From Candidatus Gastranaerophilales bacterium (GTDB lineage: Bacteria; Cyanobacteriota; Vampirovibrionia; Gastranaerophilales; Gastranaerophilaceae): 64,000 nt of DNA. A program made the position numbers and the translations under genes. A model generated the notes under the pieces. It saw only the letters and a program-made list of their open reading frames with translations, had not been told where the DNA came from and did not search any database. The DNA lies in the NCBI GenBank assembly GCA_944322945.1, contig CALUQN010000001.1, positions 166,986-230,985 on the forward strand, given 5' to 3'. Below are positions 27,635 to 37,508 of the stretch, one piece after another (position 1 is the stretch's first letter; every line of letters starts with the position of its first letter).

Positions 27635-28261
27635 ATGTCAAAAGAAATTTTAAATACAAAAGGTGAAAAATTAGGCGAAATCACTTTAAACGAAAACGTT
27701 TTTGGTGTTGAACCGAATTTGCACGTAATGCATTTGGCTTTGAGAAGACAACTTAACAACGCTCGTCAGGGTTCTGCTTGCGCAAAAACAAGAGCAGAAG
27801 TATCAGGCGGCGGCAGAAAACCGTGGAAACAAAAAGGAACAGGCCGCGCAAGAGCCGGTTCACTTCGTTCACCGTTGTTTGCAGGCGGCGGCGTAATCTT
27901 TGGACCAAAACCGAGAGATTACAGCTTCAACATGCCTCAAAAAGCAAGAAAATTGGCTCTTAAATCAGCATTATCAGCAAGACAAGACCAATTGGTTGTA
28001 GTAAAAGACTTCTCAACAATTACTGAACCAAAAACAAAATTGATGGTAAGCGCATTGAAAGCTTTGAATGTTTCCGGCAAAACATTAATCGTTGCCGACA
28101 CTAAAGCAGCAGAAAACAATTACCTTGAACTCGCTGCAAGAAACATCCCGAGCGTTAAATTGCTTCTCCCGTCAAACTTGAATGTGAAAGATTTACTGGA
28201 AGCTGATTCTGTAATCATTACCGAATCTGCTGTTAATGAAATAACAGAAAGGCTGCAATAA
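27635..28261 (+). CDS. rplD: Large ribosomal subunit protein uL4
   Basis: 208 residues. Landmarks are LHLALRRQLNNARQGSACAKTRAEVSGGGRKPWKQKGTGRARAG shortened here to positions 31-74, and GPKPRDYSFNMPQKARKLAL. In E. coli this protein represses its own operon. Its stop overlaps the rplW start (TAATG). Confidence 0.96.
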   Translation: MSKEILNTKGEKLGEITLNENVFGVEPNLHVMHLALRRQLNNARQGSACAKTRAEVSGGGRKPWKQKGTGRARAGSLRSPLFAGGGVIFGPKPRDYSFNMPQKARKLALKSALSARQDQLVVVKDFSTITEPKTKLMVSALKALNVSGKTLIVADTKAAENNYLELAARNIPSVKLLLPSNLNVKDLLEADSVIITESAVNEITERLQ

Positions 28262-28557
28262 TGAGTAACACAGAAAAATTATACGACATAATTAAAAAGC
28301 CTATCATTACTGAAAAATCAGTAGGCGCAACAACTCTCGGACAATACACATTTGAAGTTCAGCAAAATGCAACAAAAATTGAAATCGCAAAAGCTGTTGA
28401 ACTCGCATTTCCGGGAAGAAAAGTTAAAAAAGTAAGAACAGTTTACATGCCGTCTCATGAAAAAAGAATGGGATATAAATTCGGCAGAACTGATTCAAGC
28501 AAAAAAGCCATCGTAACAATCGAAGGCGACCCGATTGAAGAATTAATCGGAGTTTAA
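28261..28557 (+). CDS. rplW: Large ribosomal subunit protein uL23
   Basis: 98 residues: YDIIKKPIITEKSV at the start, then the YTFEVQQNATKIEIAKAVE block and KVKKVRTVYMPSHEKRMG. Translationally coupled to rplD. A 129-base spacer with CGGGAT/ATCCCG and GCCGGC-containing hairpins separates it from rplB. Confidence 0.95.
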   Translation: MSNTEKLYDIIKKPIITEKSVGATTLGQYTFEVQQNATKIEIAKAVELAFPGRKVKKVRTVYMPSHEKRMGYKFGRTDSSKKAIVTIEGDPIEELIGV

Positions 28558-28686
28558 GCAAAATCGGGATGCTACAATCCCGGATACCCGCCGGCAGCGT
28601 AAAATTCGCCGGCAGCAGACAAACGGGGCGAAAGGCATAAGTCCCGAAAGACACAACAAAAAAGCCAACTAAAGGAGAAAATAAAA

Positions 28687-29514
28687 ATGGCAATAAGAAA
28701 AATTAATCCGACATCTCCGGGACAAAGAGGTATGACAAAGAGTGATTATCAGGAAGTCACTTGTACAACTCCTGAAAAATCATTGTTAAAGTCATTAAAA
28801 AGAACTGCCGGCAGAAACAATACCGGTAGAATTACATGCCGTCACAAAGGAGGCGGTGTAAAAAGAACATACCGTATAATAGATTTCAAACGTGACAAAT
28901 TCGGCGTACCGGCAACAGTAAAAACAATCGAATACGATCCGAACAGAAACGTTAGAATTTCACTGGTATTCTATGCAGATGGTGAAAAGAGATATATCCT
29001 TACACCGGAAGGACTTAACGTAGGTGATGTTATCGTATCAGGACCGGATGCACCGGTTCAGGTAGGTAACGCACTTCCTTTAGATTTGATTCCGTTAGGT
29101 ACAATCGTTCACAACATAGAACTCAGACCTGGCCGCGGCGGCGTTATGGTCAGAGCAGCTGGTAATGCCGCTCAAGTAATGGCTAAAGAAGGCAATTACG
29201 TTACAATCAAACTTCCTTCATCAGAAATGAGAATGGTAAGAAAAGAATGTATGGCAACAATTGGTACATTAGGCAACGCTGAATTTAAAAACCTTTCAAT
29301 CGGTAAAGCCGGCAGAAAACGTTACCTGGGTATCAGACCTACAGTCCGCGGTGTTACAATGAACCCTTGCGATCACCCTCACGGTGGTGGTGAAGGTAAA
29401 ACAGGTCCGGGCGGCAACCCTAAAACACCTTGGGGTAAACCGGCTCTCGGTCAAAAGACCAGAAAAGTTAATAAATATTCTGATAAATTAATCGTCAGAA
29501 GAAGAAAAAAATAA
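28687..29514 (+). CDS. rplB: Large ribosomal subunit protein uL2
   Basis: 275 residues, full length. Landmarks: [39 protein letters not shown] and the catalytic-centre loop [18 protein letters not shown]. The ATG follows AAAGGAG. A 114-base spacer follows before rpsS. Confidence 0.97.
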   Translation: MAIRKINPTSPGQRGMTKSDYQEVTCTTPEKSLLKSLKRTAGRNNTGRITCRHKGGGVKRTYRIIDFKRDKFGVPATVKTIEYDPNRNVRISLVFYADGEKRYILTPEGLNVGDVIVSGPDAPVQVGNALPLDLIPLGTIVHNIELRPGRGGVMVRAAGNAAQVMAKEGNYVTIKLPSSEMRMVRKECMATIGTLGNAEFKNLSIGKAGRKRYLGIRPTVRGVTMNPCDHPHGGGEGKTGPGGNPKTPWGKPALGQKTRKVNKYSDKLIVRRRKK

Positions 29515-29628
29515 GGCAAGTTAGTTAAGGAAATCGGGCAGGTGCCCTGCGTACCTCCCGAAATCCGAAATTAAGAACGAGCAAGCCTTTCATAAATACA
29601 AAAACAAAGCAATTAAAAGGAGAAATTA

Positions 29629-29910
29629 ATGGCACGTTCATTAAAAAAAGGTCCATATGTAGAAGAATCTCTACAAAAGAAAATTGAAAAAATGAATGCG
29701 AACTCTGAACATAAAGTGATAAAGACTTGGTCAAGAGCATCAATGGTTATCCCTGATATGTTAGGACATACCATTGCTGTACACAACGGGAAAACTCACG
29801 TTCCTGTATATGTAACAGAGCAAATGATTGGTCACAAATTGGGTGAGTTTGCACCGACAAGATTATTCAAAGGACACGCAGGTTCTGATAAGACCGCAAA
29901 AAGAAAATAA
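29629..29910 (+). CDS. rpsS: Small ribosomal subunit protein uS19
   Basis: 93 residues: [15 protein letters not shown] at the start, [20 protein letters not shown] and [15 protein letters not shown]. Full length. An 87-base spacer with a CTGAAA-CTTTTCAG hairpin follows. Confidence 0.96.
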   Translation: MARSLKKGPYVEESLQKKIEKMNANSEHKVIKTWSRASMVIPDMLGHTIAVHNGKTHVPVYVTEQMIGHKLGEFAPTRLFKGHAGSDKTAKRK

Positions 29911-29997
29911 GCGACCTGCGCCGTGAGGCAGATGGAAGCTTTTCCTGAAACTTTTCAGGATTTCAAGCAAAAGAAATAAAACATAAGGAAAGTAAAA

Positions 29998-30339
29998 ATG
30001 GAAGCTAAATCAAGACAAACAGATATAAGAATGACAGCAAGAAAACTTCGCAGAGTAATCAACGAAGTCAGAGGCAAAAGTGTTCTTGAAGCTCAAGATA
30101 TGCTGCGTTTTATGCCATACTTTGCCGCAAGAGTGGTTGAAAAGAATCTGAAAGCCGCTGTTGCAAACGCACAGGAAAAATACGGCGTGTCAGCTGATGT
30201 TTTGAAAATTTCAGAAATTTTCGCTGACGAAAGTGCAACATTCAAAAGAGGAAAACCAAGAGCACAAGGTCGTATTTATAAAAGACTTAAACGTACATCT
30301 CACCTGACATTAAAAGTCAGCGATATTGTTAAAAAGTAG
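29998..30339 (+). CDS. rplV: Large ribosomal subunit protein uL22
   Basis: 113 residues: MTARKLRRVINEVRGKSV, then RGKPRAQGRIYKRLKRTSHL in the exit-tunnel hairpin region. Full length. rpsC follows after 25 bases, one of the few short spacers in this operon. Confidence 0.95.
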   Translation: MEAKSRQTDIRMTARKLRRVINEVRGKSVLEAQDMLRFMPYFAARVVEKNLKAAVANAQEKYGVSADVLKISEIFADESATFKRGKPRAQGRIYKRLKRTSHLTLKVSDIVKK

Positions 30340-30364
30340 TAGCAAAAAACAAAAGGTATAAAAA

Positions 30365-31099
30365 ATGGGACAAAAAACACATCCAACCGGATTTAGAGTA
30401 GGCATAATCCAACCTTGGGCAAGCACATGGTTTGCTAAGATTAGAGATTACGGTCAATTTGTAGCAGAAGATGCTAAAATCAGAAAATTCGTTAAGAAAA
30501 AATTATACGCAGCAGGCGTATCAAAAATTAAAATAGCAAGAAAAGCACAAAATATTACGATAACCGTTGTAACAGCTAAGCCTGGTATTGTAGTAGGCAG
30601 AGGCGGACAAGGTATTGACGAATTGAGACAGGATGTATCAAAATACATCGGAAAACCGGTTATAATAAACGTTGTAGAAGTAGCAAGAATTGATGCGGAT
30701 GCACAACTCGTAGCAGAAGCAATTGCTCAACAACTGGAAAAACGTGTAGCGTTCAGAAGAGCAATGAAACAAGCAATGCAGCGTACAATGAGAGCCGGTG
30801 CTCAAGGTATAAAAGTTATGGTATCAGGACGTTTGGGCGGAGCTGAAATTGCGCGTTCAGAATGGGCAAAAGAAGGAAGAATTCCTCTTCAAACATTAAG
30901 AGCAGACGTAGATTACGGTTTCACAGAAGCAGATACTATAATGGGTAAAATCGGTGTTAAAGTTTGGATTTTCAAAGGCACATTGATGCCGGGCGAAAAA
31001 GCAGACCAAAACATCAAAGCAAAAAGCTCAAAAGATAACTCTGAAAAAGGAATGAGACGTCCGAAACGCAGAGCGGTAGAAACAACACAAGCCGAATAG
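30365..31099 (+). CDS. rpsC: Small ribosomal subunit protein uS3
   Basis: 244 residues: [18 protein letters not shown] at the start, the KH-domain [15 protein letters not shown], and [24 protein letters not shown]. The C-terminal 30 residues form a Lys/Ser-rich charged tail ([15 protein letters not shown]). Full length. Confidence 0.96.
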   Translation: MGQKTHPTGFRVGIIQPWASTWFAKIRDYGQFVAEDAKIRKFVKKKLYAAGVSKIKIARKAQNITITVVTAKPGIVVGRGGQGIDELRQDVSKYIGKPVIINVVEVARIDADAQLVAEAIAQQLEKRVAFRRAMKQAMQRTMRAGAQGIKVMVSGRLGGAEIARSEWAKEGRIPLQTLRADVDYGFTEADTIMGKIGVKVWIFKGTLMPGEKADQNIKAKSSKDNSEKGMRRPKRRAVETTQAE

Positions 31100-31146
31100 T
31101 TTTGAGCAAAGAAATAAAGGTATAAAAATAATAGGAGCAAATAATA

Positions 31147-31566
31147 ATGTTACAGCCTAAAAAAACAAAATACCGCAAAATGATGAAAGGAAGAATGAAA
31201 GGTACTGAAACAAGAGGTACCAAGTTCGAATTTGGTCAATATGCACTTCAAGCTCTTGAACCCGGCTGGATTACAAGCCGTCAGATAGAAGCTGCACGTC
31301 GTGCTATGACACGTGAAATCAAACGTGGCGGTAACGTATGGATTAAAATTTTCCCGGATAAGCCGATTACTGCAAAACCTGCTGAAACTCGTATGGGTTC
31401 AGGTAAAGGTAACCTGGAATACTGGGTAGCGGTTGTTAAACCGAACAGATTACTTTTTGAACTTGATTACTTTGACAGAGGTGTTGCAGTCCACGCTTTG
31501 GAACTTGCAGCTCAAAAACTTCCTATCAAAGTTAAGATAGTTGAAAAAGCAAAAGTCGAAGCATAA
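31147..31566 (+). CDS. rplP: Large ribosomal subunit protein uL16
   Basis: 139 residues: [38 protein letters not shown] and the [17 protein letters not shown] loop near the A site. Full length. The 63-base spacer to rpmC holds a hairpin (CAGAAT/ATTCTG extended by TTTTGCT/AGCAAAA). Confidence 0.96.
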   Translation: MLQPKKTKYRKMMKGRMKGTETRGTKFEFGQYALQALEPGWITSRQIEAARRAMTREIKRGGNVWIKIFPDKPITAKPAETRMGSGKGNLEYWVAVVKPNRLLFELDYFDRGVAVHALELAAQKLPIKVKIVEKAKVEA

Positions 31567-31629
31567 TGCTGTTTTGCTTCAGAATAAAAATTCTGTGCAG
31601 CAAAAGAACAAGAAAAAGGAAAACATAAA

Positions 31630-31827
31630 ATGAAATTAAGTGAAATGCGAGAAAAAACAATTGACGAGCTCCAAAGTCTTATTTTGGATTGGAAGAAGCA
31701 ATTGATGGAATACAGATTGCAGCTTGCAACTCATAAATTAGAAAACACAGCGTTGATTTCTAAAACAAAAAGATTAGTAGCTCAGGCAAAAACAGTAATA
31801 AAAGAAAAAGAGGTACAAAATGCCTAA
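31630..31827 (+). CDS. rpmC: Large ribosomal subunit protein uL29
   Basis: 65 residues: [20 protein letters not shown], then [20 protein letters not shown]. It is the usual all-helical small protein. Its end overlaps the rpsQ start by eight bases, and the rpsQ ribosome site (AAAGAGGT) lies inside it. Confidence 0.92.
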   Translation: MKLSEMREKTIDELQSLILDWKKQLMEYRLQLATHKLENTALISKTKRLVAQAKTVIKEKEVQNA

Positions 31828-32065
31828 GAAAGAAAAACAAGGAATTGTAATCAGTAACAAAATGGATAAAACTATTGTTGTAAAAGTAGCTGATTATGAA
31901 CCACATCCAAAATACAAAAAGATTATCGAATCTAACAAAAACTACAAAGCACACGATGAAAACAACGTTTGCAACGAAGGTGATATCGTAAGAATCATTG
32001 AGTCAAGACCGATTTCAGGTGACAAACGCTGGACATTATTGGAAGTAGTTGAAAAGGCTCGTTAA
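31820..32065 (+). CDS. rpsQ: Small ribosomal subunit protein uS17
   Basis: 81 residues: [39 protein letters not shown] and [20 protein letters not shown]. Full length; translationally coupled to rpmC. A 91-base spacer follows. Confidence 0.95.
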   Translation: MPKKEKQGIVISNKMDKTIVVKVADYEPHPKYKKIIESNKNYKAHDENNVCNEGDIVRIIESRPISGDKRWTLLEVVEKAR

Positions 32066-32156
32066 TAATCATTGAAACAAAAGAGACAACATTACCAAAC
32101 GAGTAATGAGAGGTCTGAAATTTAGTAGAAATACTTAAAAACAAAGGAAAAATAAA

Positions 32157-32525
32157 ATGATACAACAAGAAACCAGATTAGAAGTAGCAGATAACACAGG
32201 CGCAAAAGAATTATTGTGTATCCGTGTAATGGGCAGCTCTAACAAAAAATTTGCGGCAGTTGGCGATGAAATCGTCGCATCCGTAAAATCAGCAGCCCCG
32301 AATCAGGCAGTAAAAGCCGGTGAAGTTGTAAAAGCAGTAGTAGTAAGAACAAAACACGATATCAAACGTGAAGACGGTTCTGTAATCAGATTTGATGAAA
32401 ACGCTGCAGTAATTATCAACAAAGACGGCAACCCGCGCGGAACACGTGTATTCGGACCTGTAGCCCGTGAATTGAGAGACAAAGGCTATATGAAGATTGT
32501 TTCTCTTGCACCGGAAGTTATCTAG
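32157..32525 (+). CDS. rplN: Large ribosomal subunit protein uL14
   Basis: 122 residues: [55 protein letters not shown]. Full length and canonical. An 85-base hairpin-bearing spacer follows. Confidence 0.97.
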   Translation: MIQQETRLEVADNTGAKELLCIRVMGSSNKKFAAVGDEIVASVKSAAPNQAVKAGEVVKAVVVRTKHDIKREDGSVIRFDENAAVIINKDGNPRGTRVFGPVARELRDKGYMKIVSLAPEVI

Positions 32526-32610
32526 CACTCACAAATGAGATAAACCAAAAAGCTAATACAATATACGCCCGGTTGCAAAATCGGTTACGTATGAAAAATG
32601 GAGAAATAAA

Positions 32611-32949
32611 ATGGCAGACAAAAAAAAGAAAAATTTGCATGTAAAAGCAGGTGACAGAGTTATCCTGACAGCAGGCAAAGATAAAGGAAAAATCGGTAAC
32701 GTAAAAAAAGCAATACCTTCAGAATCTAAAGTTATCGTTGAAGGCGCAAATATGGTTACCAAAGCACAAAAACCTCAACCAATGGCTGGTATCCAAGGCG
32801 GCTTAATCAAACTTGAAGCTCCTGTTGACGCTTCAAATGTTATGATTGTATGCCCGGCTTGTGAAAAACCAACCAGAATCAAACACGATGTTGTAGACGG
32901 CAAAAAAGTTCGTGTTTGCAAAAAATGCGGTGAACAGTTGGATGTATAA
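32611..32949 (+). CDS. rplX: Large ribosomal subunit protein uL24
   Basis: 112 residues. The KOW motif is near the N-terminus (VKAGDRVILTAGKDKGKIGN). The C-terminus carries two CxxC pairs (CPACEKPTRI and CKKCGEQLDV), a zinc-ribbon-like form common in bacteria. Full length. The 51-base spacer that follows has the hairpin AAACCA/TGGTTT. Confidence 0.95.
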   Translation: MADKKKKNLHVKAGDRVILTAGKDKGKIGNVKKAIPSESKVIVEGANMVTKAQKPQPMAGIQGGLIKLEAPVDASNVMIVCPACEKPTRIKHDVVDGKKVRVCKKCGEQLDV

Positions 32950-33000
32950 CGCAAACCAGGTGGTTTGGCGCCAATCATCCTAAGATAAGGAAAAAGAAAA

Positions 33001-33558
33001 ATGACATTAACTAAAAATTTAAGATCAAAATACAATGAAGAAGTAAAAGCAGCATTGAAAGAGAAGTTTGGTTACACAAATGATCACCAAATCCCACAAT
33101 TACACAAAATCGTATTGAACATGGGTGTTGGTGAAGCTTCACACAATACAAAAATTGCTGAATCAATTGAAGCTCAATTGACAAAAATTGCAGGTCAAAA
33201 GGCTGTAATTACAAAAGCTAAAAAATCAATCGCTTCTTACAAATTGAGAGAAGGGATGCCTGTAGGTGCAATGGTTACATTGCGCGGCGAAAGAATGTAT
33301 GATTTTCTTCAAAAGTTAATCACAGTAGTTCTTCCTCGTATCCGTGACTTCCGCGGTATCAGTGCAAAGAGCTTTGACGGACGCGGCAACTACACTCTTG
33401 GCTTGAAAGAACAAGCTCTCTTCCCTGAAATCACTTATGAAGAAGTTGATTTGGTAAAAGGTATGAATGTTTCAATCATTACAACTGCAAATACAGATGA
33501 TGAAGCAAGAGAATTATTGAGACTTCTCGGAATGCCTTTCAAAGGAATGAACAAATAG
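33001..33558 (+). CDS. rplE: Large ribosomal subunit protein uL5
   Basis: 185 residues: [38 protein letters not shown], then the [13 protein letters not shown] and [19 protein letters not shown] blocks. Full length. A hairpin AAGACG/CGTCTT lies just after the stop. Confidence 0.97.
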   Translation: MTLTKNLRSKYNEEVKAALKEKFGYTNDHQIPQLHKIVLNMGVGEASHNTKIAESIEAQLTKIAGQKAVITKAKKSIASYKLREGMPVGAMVTLRGERMYDFLQKLITVVLPRIRDFRGISAKSFDGRGNYTLGLKEQALFPEITYEEVDLVKGMNVSIITTANTDDEARELLRLLGMPFKGMNK

Positions 33559-33621
33559 AACAAAAGACGTGAAAATGCGTCTTAATTATAAGTAAACAAA
33601 CAAAACACAAAGGAGAAATTC

Positions 33622-33828
33622 ATGGCTAAAAAAGCGATGATAAACAAAGAAGAAAAAAGAAGAATGCTTGCTGCAAAGGGCAAATACCCGACAGTAAGAC
33701 TTCATAACAGATGCAGCATTTGCGGCAGACCTCACGGGTTCCACAGAGATTTCGGTCTTTGCAGAATTTGTTTGAGAAAAATGGCTCACCAAGGGTTGCT
33801 GCCGGGCGTAACAAAAGCAAGCTGGTAG
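33622..33828 (+). CDS. rpsN: Small ribosomal subunit protein uS14, type Z (zinc-binding)
   Basis: 68 residues, slightly longer than the usual 61 because of an N-terminal [16 protein letters not shown] extension. Zinc ligands are CSICGRPHG and CRICLRKMA, so this is the C+ form. It ends with the typical [10 protein letters not shown] 184-base spacer follows, with hairpins GCCGAA/TTCGGC (33973-33988) and others. Confidence 0.96.
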   Translation: MAKKAMINKEEKRRMLAAKGKYPTVRLHNRCSICGRPHGFHRDFGLCRICLRKMAHQGLLPGVTKASW

Positions 33829-34012
33829 TACAACTAGTTGCTAAAATGTTGTGAAAAGCAAGACTATAAAGAATTATACCCAGTTATAACCTTTATTGAC
33901 TTGCTAAACTGCTAGAAATATGTTCAGGCGGCAAAAAAGAGCCGAACCGGACAATAAAATTTAGTAAGTAGCGCCGAAAATATTCGGCATAAGTTGAAAA
34001 GGAAAATAAATT

Positions 34013-34408
34013 ATGAATACAGATCCGATAGCAGATATGCTAACAAGAATCAGAAACGCAAATATGGTGTCACACCCGAGCGTTGAAATTCCGGCTTCAA
34101 AATTAAAAGTTGAGCTGGCAAAATTATTAAAAGAAGAAGGTTTCATCACTGATTATACAGTGAAAGAAGTCGGCAAATTCAAAGTTCTTGAAATTGAATT
34201 AAAATACGACGAAAAACACAAACCTGTAATTACAAGTTTGAAAAGAGTATCAAAACCTGGTTTGAGAACTTACTGCAAAGCTAAAAACTTGCCGCAAGTA
34301 TTAGGTGGTATGGGTGTAGCAATTGTATCTACAAGCAAAGGCTTGCTGACAGACAGAAAAGCACGTAAGGAAAACCTTGGCGGTGAAGTACTCTGCTACA
34401 TTTATTAA
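34013..34408 (+). CDS. rpsH: Small ribosomal subunit protein uS8
   Basis: 131 residues: [20 protein letters not shown] at the start, [39 protein letters not shown] and GGEVLCYIY at the end. Full length. A terminator follows within 30 bases. The genes that normally come next (rplF, rplR, rpsE, rplO, secY) are absent, so the operon stops here. Confidence 0.97.
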   Translation: MNTDPIADMLTRIRNANMVSHPSVEIPASKLKVELAKLLKEEGFITDYTVKEVGKFKVLEIELKYDEKHKPVITSLKRVSKPGLRTYCKAKNLPQVLGGMGVAIVSTSKGLLTDRKARKENLGGEVLCYIY

Positions 34409-34435
34409 TTTGAAATCAATAAACAAATATCATAT

Positions 34436-34469
34436 AAAAATCCGTTTCAGTTTGGAACGGATTTTTTTC
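34436..34469 (+). terminator. Terminator of the S10 operon
   Basis: Stem ATCCGTT / AACGGAT with a nine-base loop and flanking A and T runs (TTTTTTT), 28 bases past the rpsH stop. Confidence 0.9.
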
Positions 34470-34489
34470 AATTTATTGATAGAATTTAT

Positions 34490-34637
34490 GGGATTTAATA
34501 GCAAATTCCACCGGTACTATAAAAATACGTCATTCTGAGGGCTTTAGGCGTACGAATCTATTTTATTTAGATACTTCGCTAACGCTCAGTATGACACAGT
34601 TTTGAATTATTTTTGTGGAATTTGCTGCATAAGTCCC
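34490..34637. mobile_element. MITE-like element 1 (148 bp)
   Basis: Ends are inverted repeats: GGGATTTAATAGCAAATTCC on the left, and the reverse complement of GGAATTTGCTGCATAAGTCCC-type sequence on the right (34617-34637). Inside is a CATTCTGAGGGC...CGCTCAGTATGACAC palindrome (34531-34602). It has no coding capacity and no clear target duplication. The ends resemble those of the transposon at 54934 (shared GGGA-C/T-TTAT start). The rest of the gap up to the pilT promoter holds one hairpin (GTTGCCA/TGGCAAC, 34694-34722) and AT-rich sequence. Confidence 0.65.
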
Positions 34638-34960
34638 TAGCAGAACGCGGATGCAAAATCAAAATTTATACGGGCTCGGTAATTTGGGCAAAAAAAAGTT
34701 GCCAAGAATTAAGATGGCAACATTAAATAAACACGAGGATATTAAGAGAGAGAGTATAAAAAAAATCTTTTTTCTCATTCCCGTTTATATTAAATATTAA
34801 TAAACTGAAGTGATTTTTCCCGTTGTATTATTTCCCTTTTTAATTTCCCTTACATTTATATAAAGTATCCGCTTTCAACGAAATTTACTTTTTTAATTCG
34901 GATGTTACAATTTTGTTACATCTAAAAATACACTATCTCTATGAGTTTTTTGGCAGTTTA

Positions 34961-34989
34961 TTGTCTTATCATTGAAATAATGGTATAAT
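34961..34989 (+). promoter_or_regulatory. Sigma-70-type promoter of pilT-recO
   Basis: TTGTCT (34961-34966), 17-base spacer, perfect TATAAT (34984-34989), 26 bases before the pilT ATG. Confidence 0.75.
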
Positions 34990-35015
34990 TCAATCATTAG
35001 TAAGAAGAGGATAGT

Positions 35016-36113
35016 ATGGGCGAAACAACTAAATTTGATATAGTAAGTTTTTTGAAAAAAGCCGTTGCAATTGCGGCTTCCGATGTTCACCTTGCAGTAG
35101 ATGAGAGACCTGCAATTCGTAAAGACGGCAGAATTATCAAAATTGACATGCCGCCGTTGACAGAGGATGATATTCTTGATGCTTACGATATTCTAATTCC
35201 AAAACACTCAAAAGGGAAAATTAATGCGCTCTTTGATTTGGACTTTGCTTACGAAATCAAGGGCGTAGCTCGTTTCAGGGTAAATTTGAGCCGCTGCCTC
35301 GGCAAGTCTGCACTTGTTATAAGAACTATACCTTATGAAATCAAAAAAGTTACTGAATTAAATCTGCCTCAGTCTATTGAACAATTTTCGACCCTCAACA
35401 ACGGGCTTGTACTTATCACAGGTCCGACCGGCTCAGGCAAATCTACAACCATCGCGTCTTTGATTGATTATATCAATTCAAATTACCAGAAACACATTAT
35501 TACAATTGAAGACCCTGTTGAGTTTATCTTTTCAAATAAAAAATCCATAGTTTCGCAGCGTCAAATTCTTATTGATACCCCGTCATTCCCTGACGGTATC
35601 AAGTACGCCCTTCGTCAGGATCCTGACGTTGTATTTATTGGCGAAATCCGTGATAAAGATACCATTACATCAGCACTTAAAGCTGCAGAGACCGGACACC
35701 TTGTGTTCGCTACCATTCACACAAACGATGCTGTCCAAACAGTAAATAGAATTATAAACATGTTTGAACCGTCCGATAGAGTATATGTTCGTCAGCAGCT
35801 GGCGCAGATTTTACGGGGTACTGTCGCACAAAAACTTGTACCTGTAGCCAGCGGCTCCGGTCGTGTTCCGGCTTGCGAGGTTCTTATTGTGACACCGACG
35901 GTCAAAGACTTTATTGAAAAAGATCAGCTCGAAGAAATTTATGAGCTCGTTAAAAAAGGCGGTTTTAACAGTATGATTACAATGAATATGTCTTTGTATA
36001 AACTGTATGAAAGAGATTTCATAACAGAAGAAACCGCTCTGATGTACTCAGATAACAAAAATGAATTACAACAAATGTTCCGCGGGGTGTTCCACGGGAC
36101 AGCTAAAGGCTAA
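35016..36113 (+). CDS. pilT: Type IV pilus retraction ATPase PilT
   Basis: 365 residues, full length. The N-terminal PAS-like domain includes ASDVHLAVDERPAIRKDG. Walker A GPTGSGKST is at 136-144, the Asp box IITIEDPVEFIF near 161-172, Walker B ALRQDPDVVFIGEIRD at about 198-213, and the His box is ETGHLVFATIHTNDAVQT. PilT depolymerises pili for twitching motility and DNA uptake. The AIRNLIRE motif of classical PilT is not evident; the end is ITMNMSLYKLYERDFIT, so a PilU-like subtype is possible. recO follows after seven bases. Confidence 0.93.
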   Translation: MGETTKFDIVSFLKKAVAIAASDVHLAVDERPAIRKDGRIIKIDMPPLTEDDILDAYDILIPKHSKGKINALFDLDFAYEIKGVARFRVNLSRCLGKSALVIRTIPYEIKKVTELNLPQSIEQFSTLNNGLVLITGPTGSGKSTTIASLIDYINSNYQKHIITIEDPVEFIFSNKKSIVSQRQILIDTPSFPDGIKYALRQDPDVVFIGEIRDKDTITSALKAAETGHLVFATIHTNDAVQTVNRIINMFEPSDRVYVRQQLAQILRGTVAQKLVPVASGSGRVPACEVLIVTPTVKDFIEKDQLEEIYELVKKGGFNSMITMNMSLYKLYERDFITEETALMYSDNKNELQQMFRGVFHGTAKG

Positions 36114-36120
36114 ATAAGGG

Positions 36121-36882
36121 ATGGAGAATTTCGTAACTGACGCGATTAACCTCAAGTCGTACAACCTTTCAGAATCCGACAAAATTATTGTCATGTATTC
36201 CAAAGACAGAGGCTTGATTAAAGGTGTCGCTAAAGGAGTAAAAAAAACTAAAAGCAAACTCGGGGCAAGGATGGACATGCTTGTTGCCAACAAACTTATG
36301 CTCCATAAAGGAAGAAATCTGGACACAATCTGTCAGGCAGAAGCTTTAAATACTTTCAGAAAAACCCGCGAAAATATGGACAAAATTTTTTACTCAATGT
36401 ATGTCTCGGAAATTGTAAGTAATTTTGGTGTAGAAGATGATCCTTGTGCAGCTGATATTTACAACCTTTTATATAAAGTGCTTGAAAAAATTTCTGACGC
36501 GAATTCAAAAATAGAAATTCTTATTTCAGTTATAAAATTCCAGCTGCAAATGATGCAAATTTCAGGTTTCGGCATAGAGCTTGACCGTTGTCTGCTTTGC
36601 GGCTGCGCAATAGGCGATAAAAATATGTATTTTTCACAAAAACACGGAGGAATTATCTGTGATGAGTGCAACATTGAGCACCATATTCATTCAATTATGC
36701 ACTATAAACTACGAAATTTTCTGCGTTCACTGGTTCTTTCTTCTCTTGACGAAAAGTCCGAGTATGAAGACATTGCCAATGAAAAAATCTGCCTGGTTTC
36801 TTTTGAACTTTTGAAAACCTATATTTCGGCGCATTCACCTAAAAAGTTTAAATCAGTAGCTATTTTGCAAGATGTAGTCTAG
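36121..36882 (+). CDS. recO: DNA repair protein RecO
   Basis: 253 residues. The N-terminal OB-fold begins NFVTDAINLKSYNLSESDKI. A helical middle follows, and the zinc-finger region has CLLCGC near 159 and CDEC near 179. RecO anneals single strands and loads RecA with RecR. It is probably co-transcribed with pilT. Confidence 0.88.
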   Translation: MENFVTDAINLKSYNLSESDKIIVMYSKDRGLIKGVAKGVKKTKSKLGARMDMLVANKLMLHKGRNLDTICQAEALNTFRKTRENMDKIFYSMYVSEIVSNFGVEDDPCAADIYNLLYKVLEKISDANSKIEILISVIKFQLQMMQISGFGIELDRCLLCGCAIGDKNMYFSQKHGGIICDECNIEHHIHSIMHYKLRNFLRSLVLSSLDEKSEYEDIANEKICLVSFELLKTYISAHSPKKFKSVAILQDVV

Positions 36883-36895
36883 CTTTACGCCAAAC

Positions 36896-36924
36896 TTGAC
36901 AATAATTCTCAAATATAATAAACT
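36896..36924 (+). promoter_or_regulatory. Candidate promoter of the oxygen-defence gene run
   Basis: Perfect -35 TTGACA (36896-36901), 17-base spacer, weak -10 TAAACT (36919-36924). A TATAAT at 36914-36919 is too close to pair with the -35. The AT-rich sequence could hold a PerR-type operator, but I see no clear consensus box. Confidence 0.45.
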
Positions 36925-36955
36925 GTGAATTGTAATCATAAAAAGAGGTTAGTCA

Positions 36956-37330
36956 ATGAATTATTCAAAGCAAAGAGAAACAGTGCTGCAAACATTACGG
37001 GAAAATGTTGTTCATCCGACAGCCGAATACATTTATGATATAATGAGAAAGACGGATAAATCGGTGAGTCTTGCGACTCTTTACAGAAATCTAAATCAGC
37101 TGACAGAAGCAGGAAAAATAAAAAAAATAGAAGGGCTTGAAAATTCAGCTCACTATGACCACAATATTCACGAGCACTATCATTTTATTTGTACGGAGTG
37201 CAAAAGAGTGTTTGACATTCCTGCAGATGTTGCCGGAGATATTGTAAAAAACACAGAAGAAAAAACGGGATTTGTTATACAGTCACACGATGTAATTTTC
37301 CACGGGCTGTGTAATGATTGTAAAAAGTAA
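36956..37330 (+). CDS. Fur-family transcriptional regulator (PerR-like)
   Basis: 124 residues, short for Fur. It starts MNYSKQRETVLQTLRENVVHPTAE; the winged helix has VSLATLYRNLNQLTEAGKIKK, then HYDHNIHEHYHFICTECKRV and a terminal CNDC zinc pair. Its position heading rubredoxin, two rubrerythrins and a flavodiiron protein argues for a PerR-type peroxide sensor that represses this run. The family assignment is firm; the PerR subtype is inferred from context. Confidence 0.82.
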   Translation: MNYSKQRETVLQTLRENVVHPTAEYIYDIMRKTDKSVSLATLYRNLNQLTEAGKIKKIEGLENSAHYDHNIHEHYHFICTECKRVFDIPADVAGDIVKNTEEKTGFVIQSHDVIFHGLCNDCKK

Positions 37331-37356
37331 AATAAGAAAGAAAAGGAGGTAACACA

Positions 37357-37494
37357 ATGAAAAAGTATGTATGTACAGTCTGCGGATATGTTTATGATCC
37401 GGAAGAAAACAACGCAGTAGAATTTGAAAATTTGCCTGATGACTACACTTGCCCTTTGTGCGGCGTAGGTAAAGATATGTTTGAAGCTGAATAA
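37357..37494 (+). CDS. Rubredoxin
   Basis: 45 residues from the ATG after AAAGGAGGT, with a perfect ribosome site. The two iron-binding pairs are [12 protein letters not shown] at the N-terminus and [16 protein letters not shown] at the C-terminus. It is several residues shorter than the usual 52-54, through a shorter middle loop. It carries electrons to rubrerythrin and flavodiiron proteins, both encoded directly downstream. Confidence 0.93.
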   Translation: MKKYVCTVCGYVYDPEENNAVEFENLPDDYTCPLCGVGKDMFEAE

Positions 37495-37508
37495 AAAGGA
37501 GTTTATAA

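Noticed and set aside
34490..34637. 8-bp target duplication around MITE 1
   Set aside because: The flanks are GAATTTAT and TAGCAGAA and do not match.
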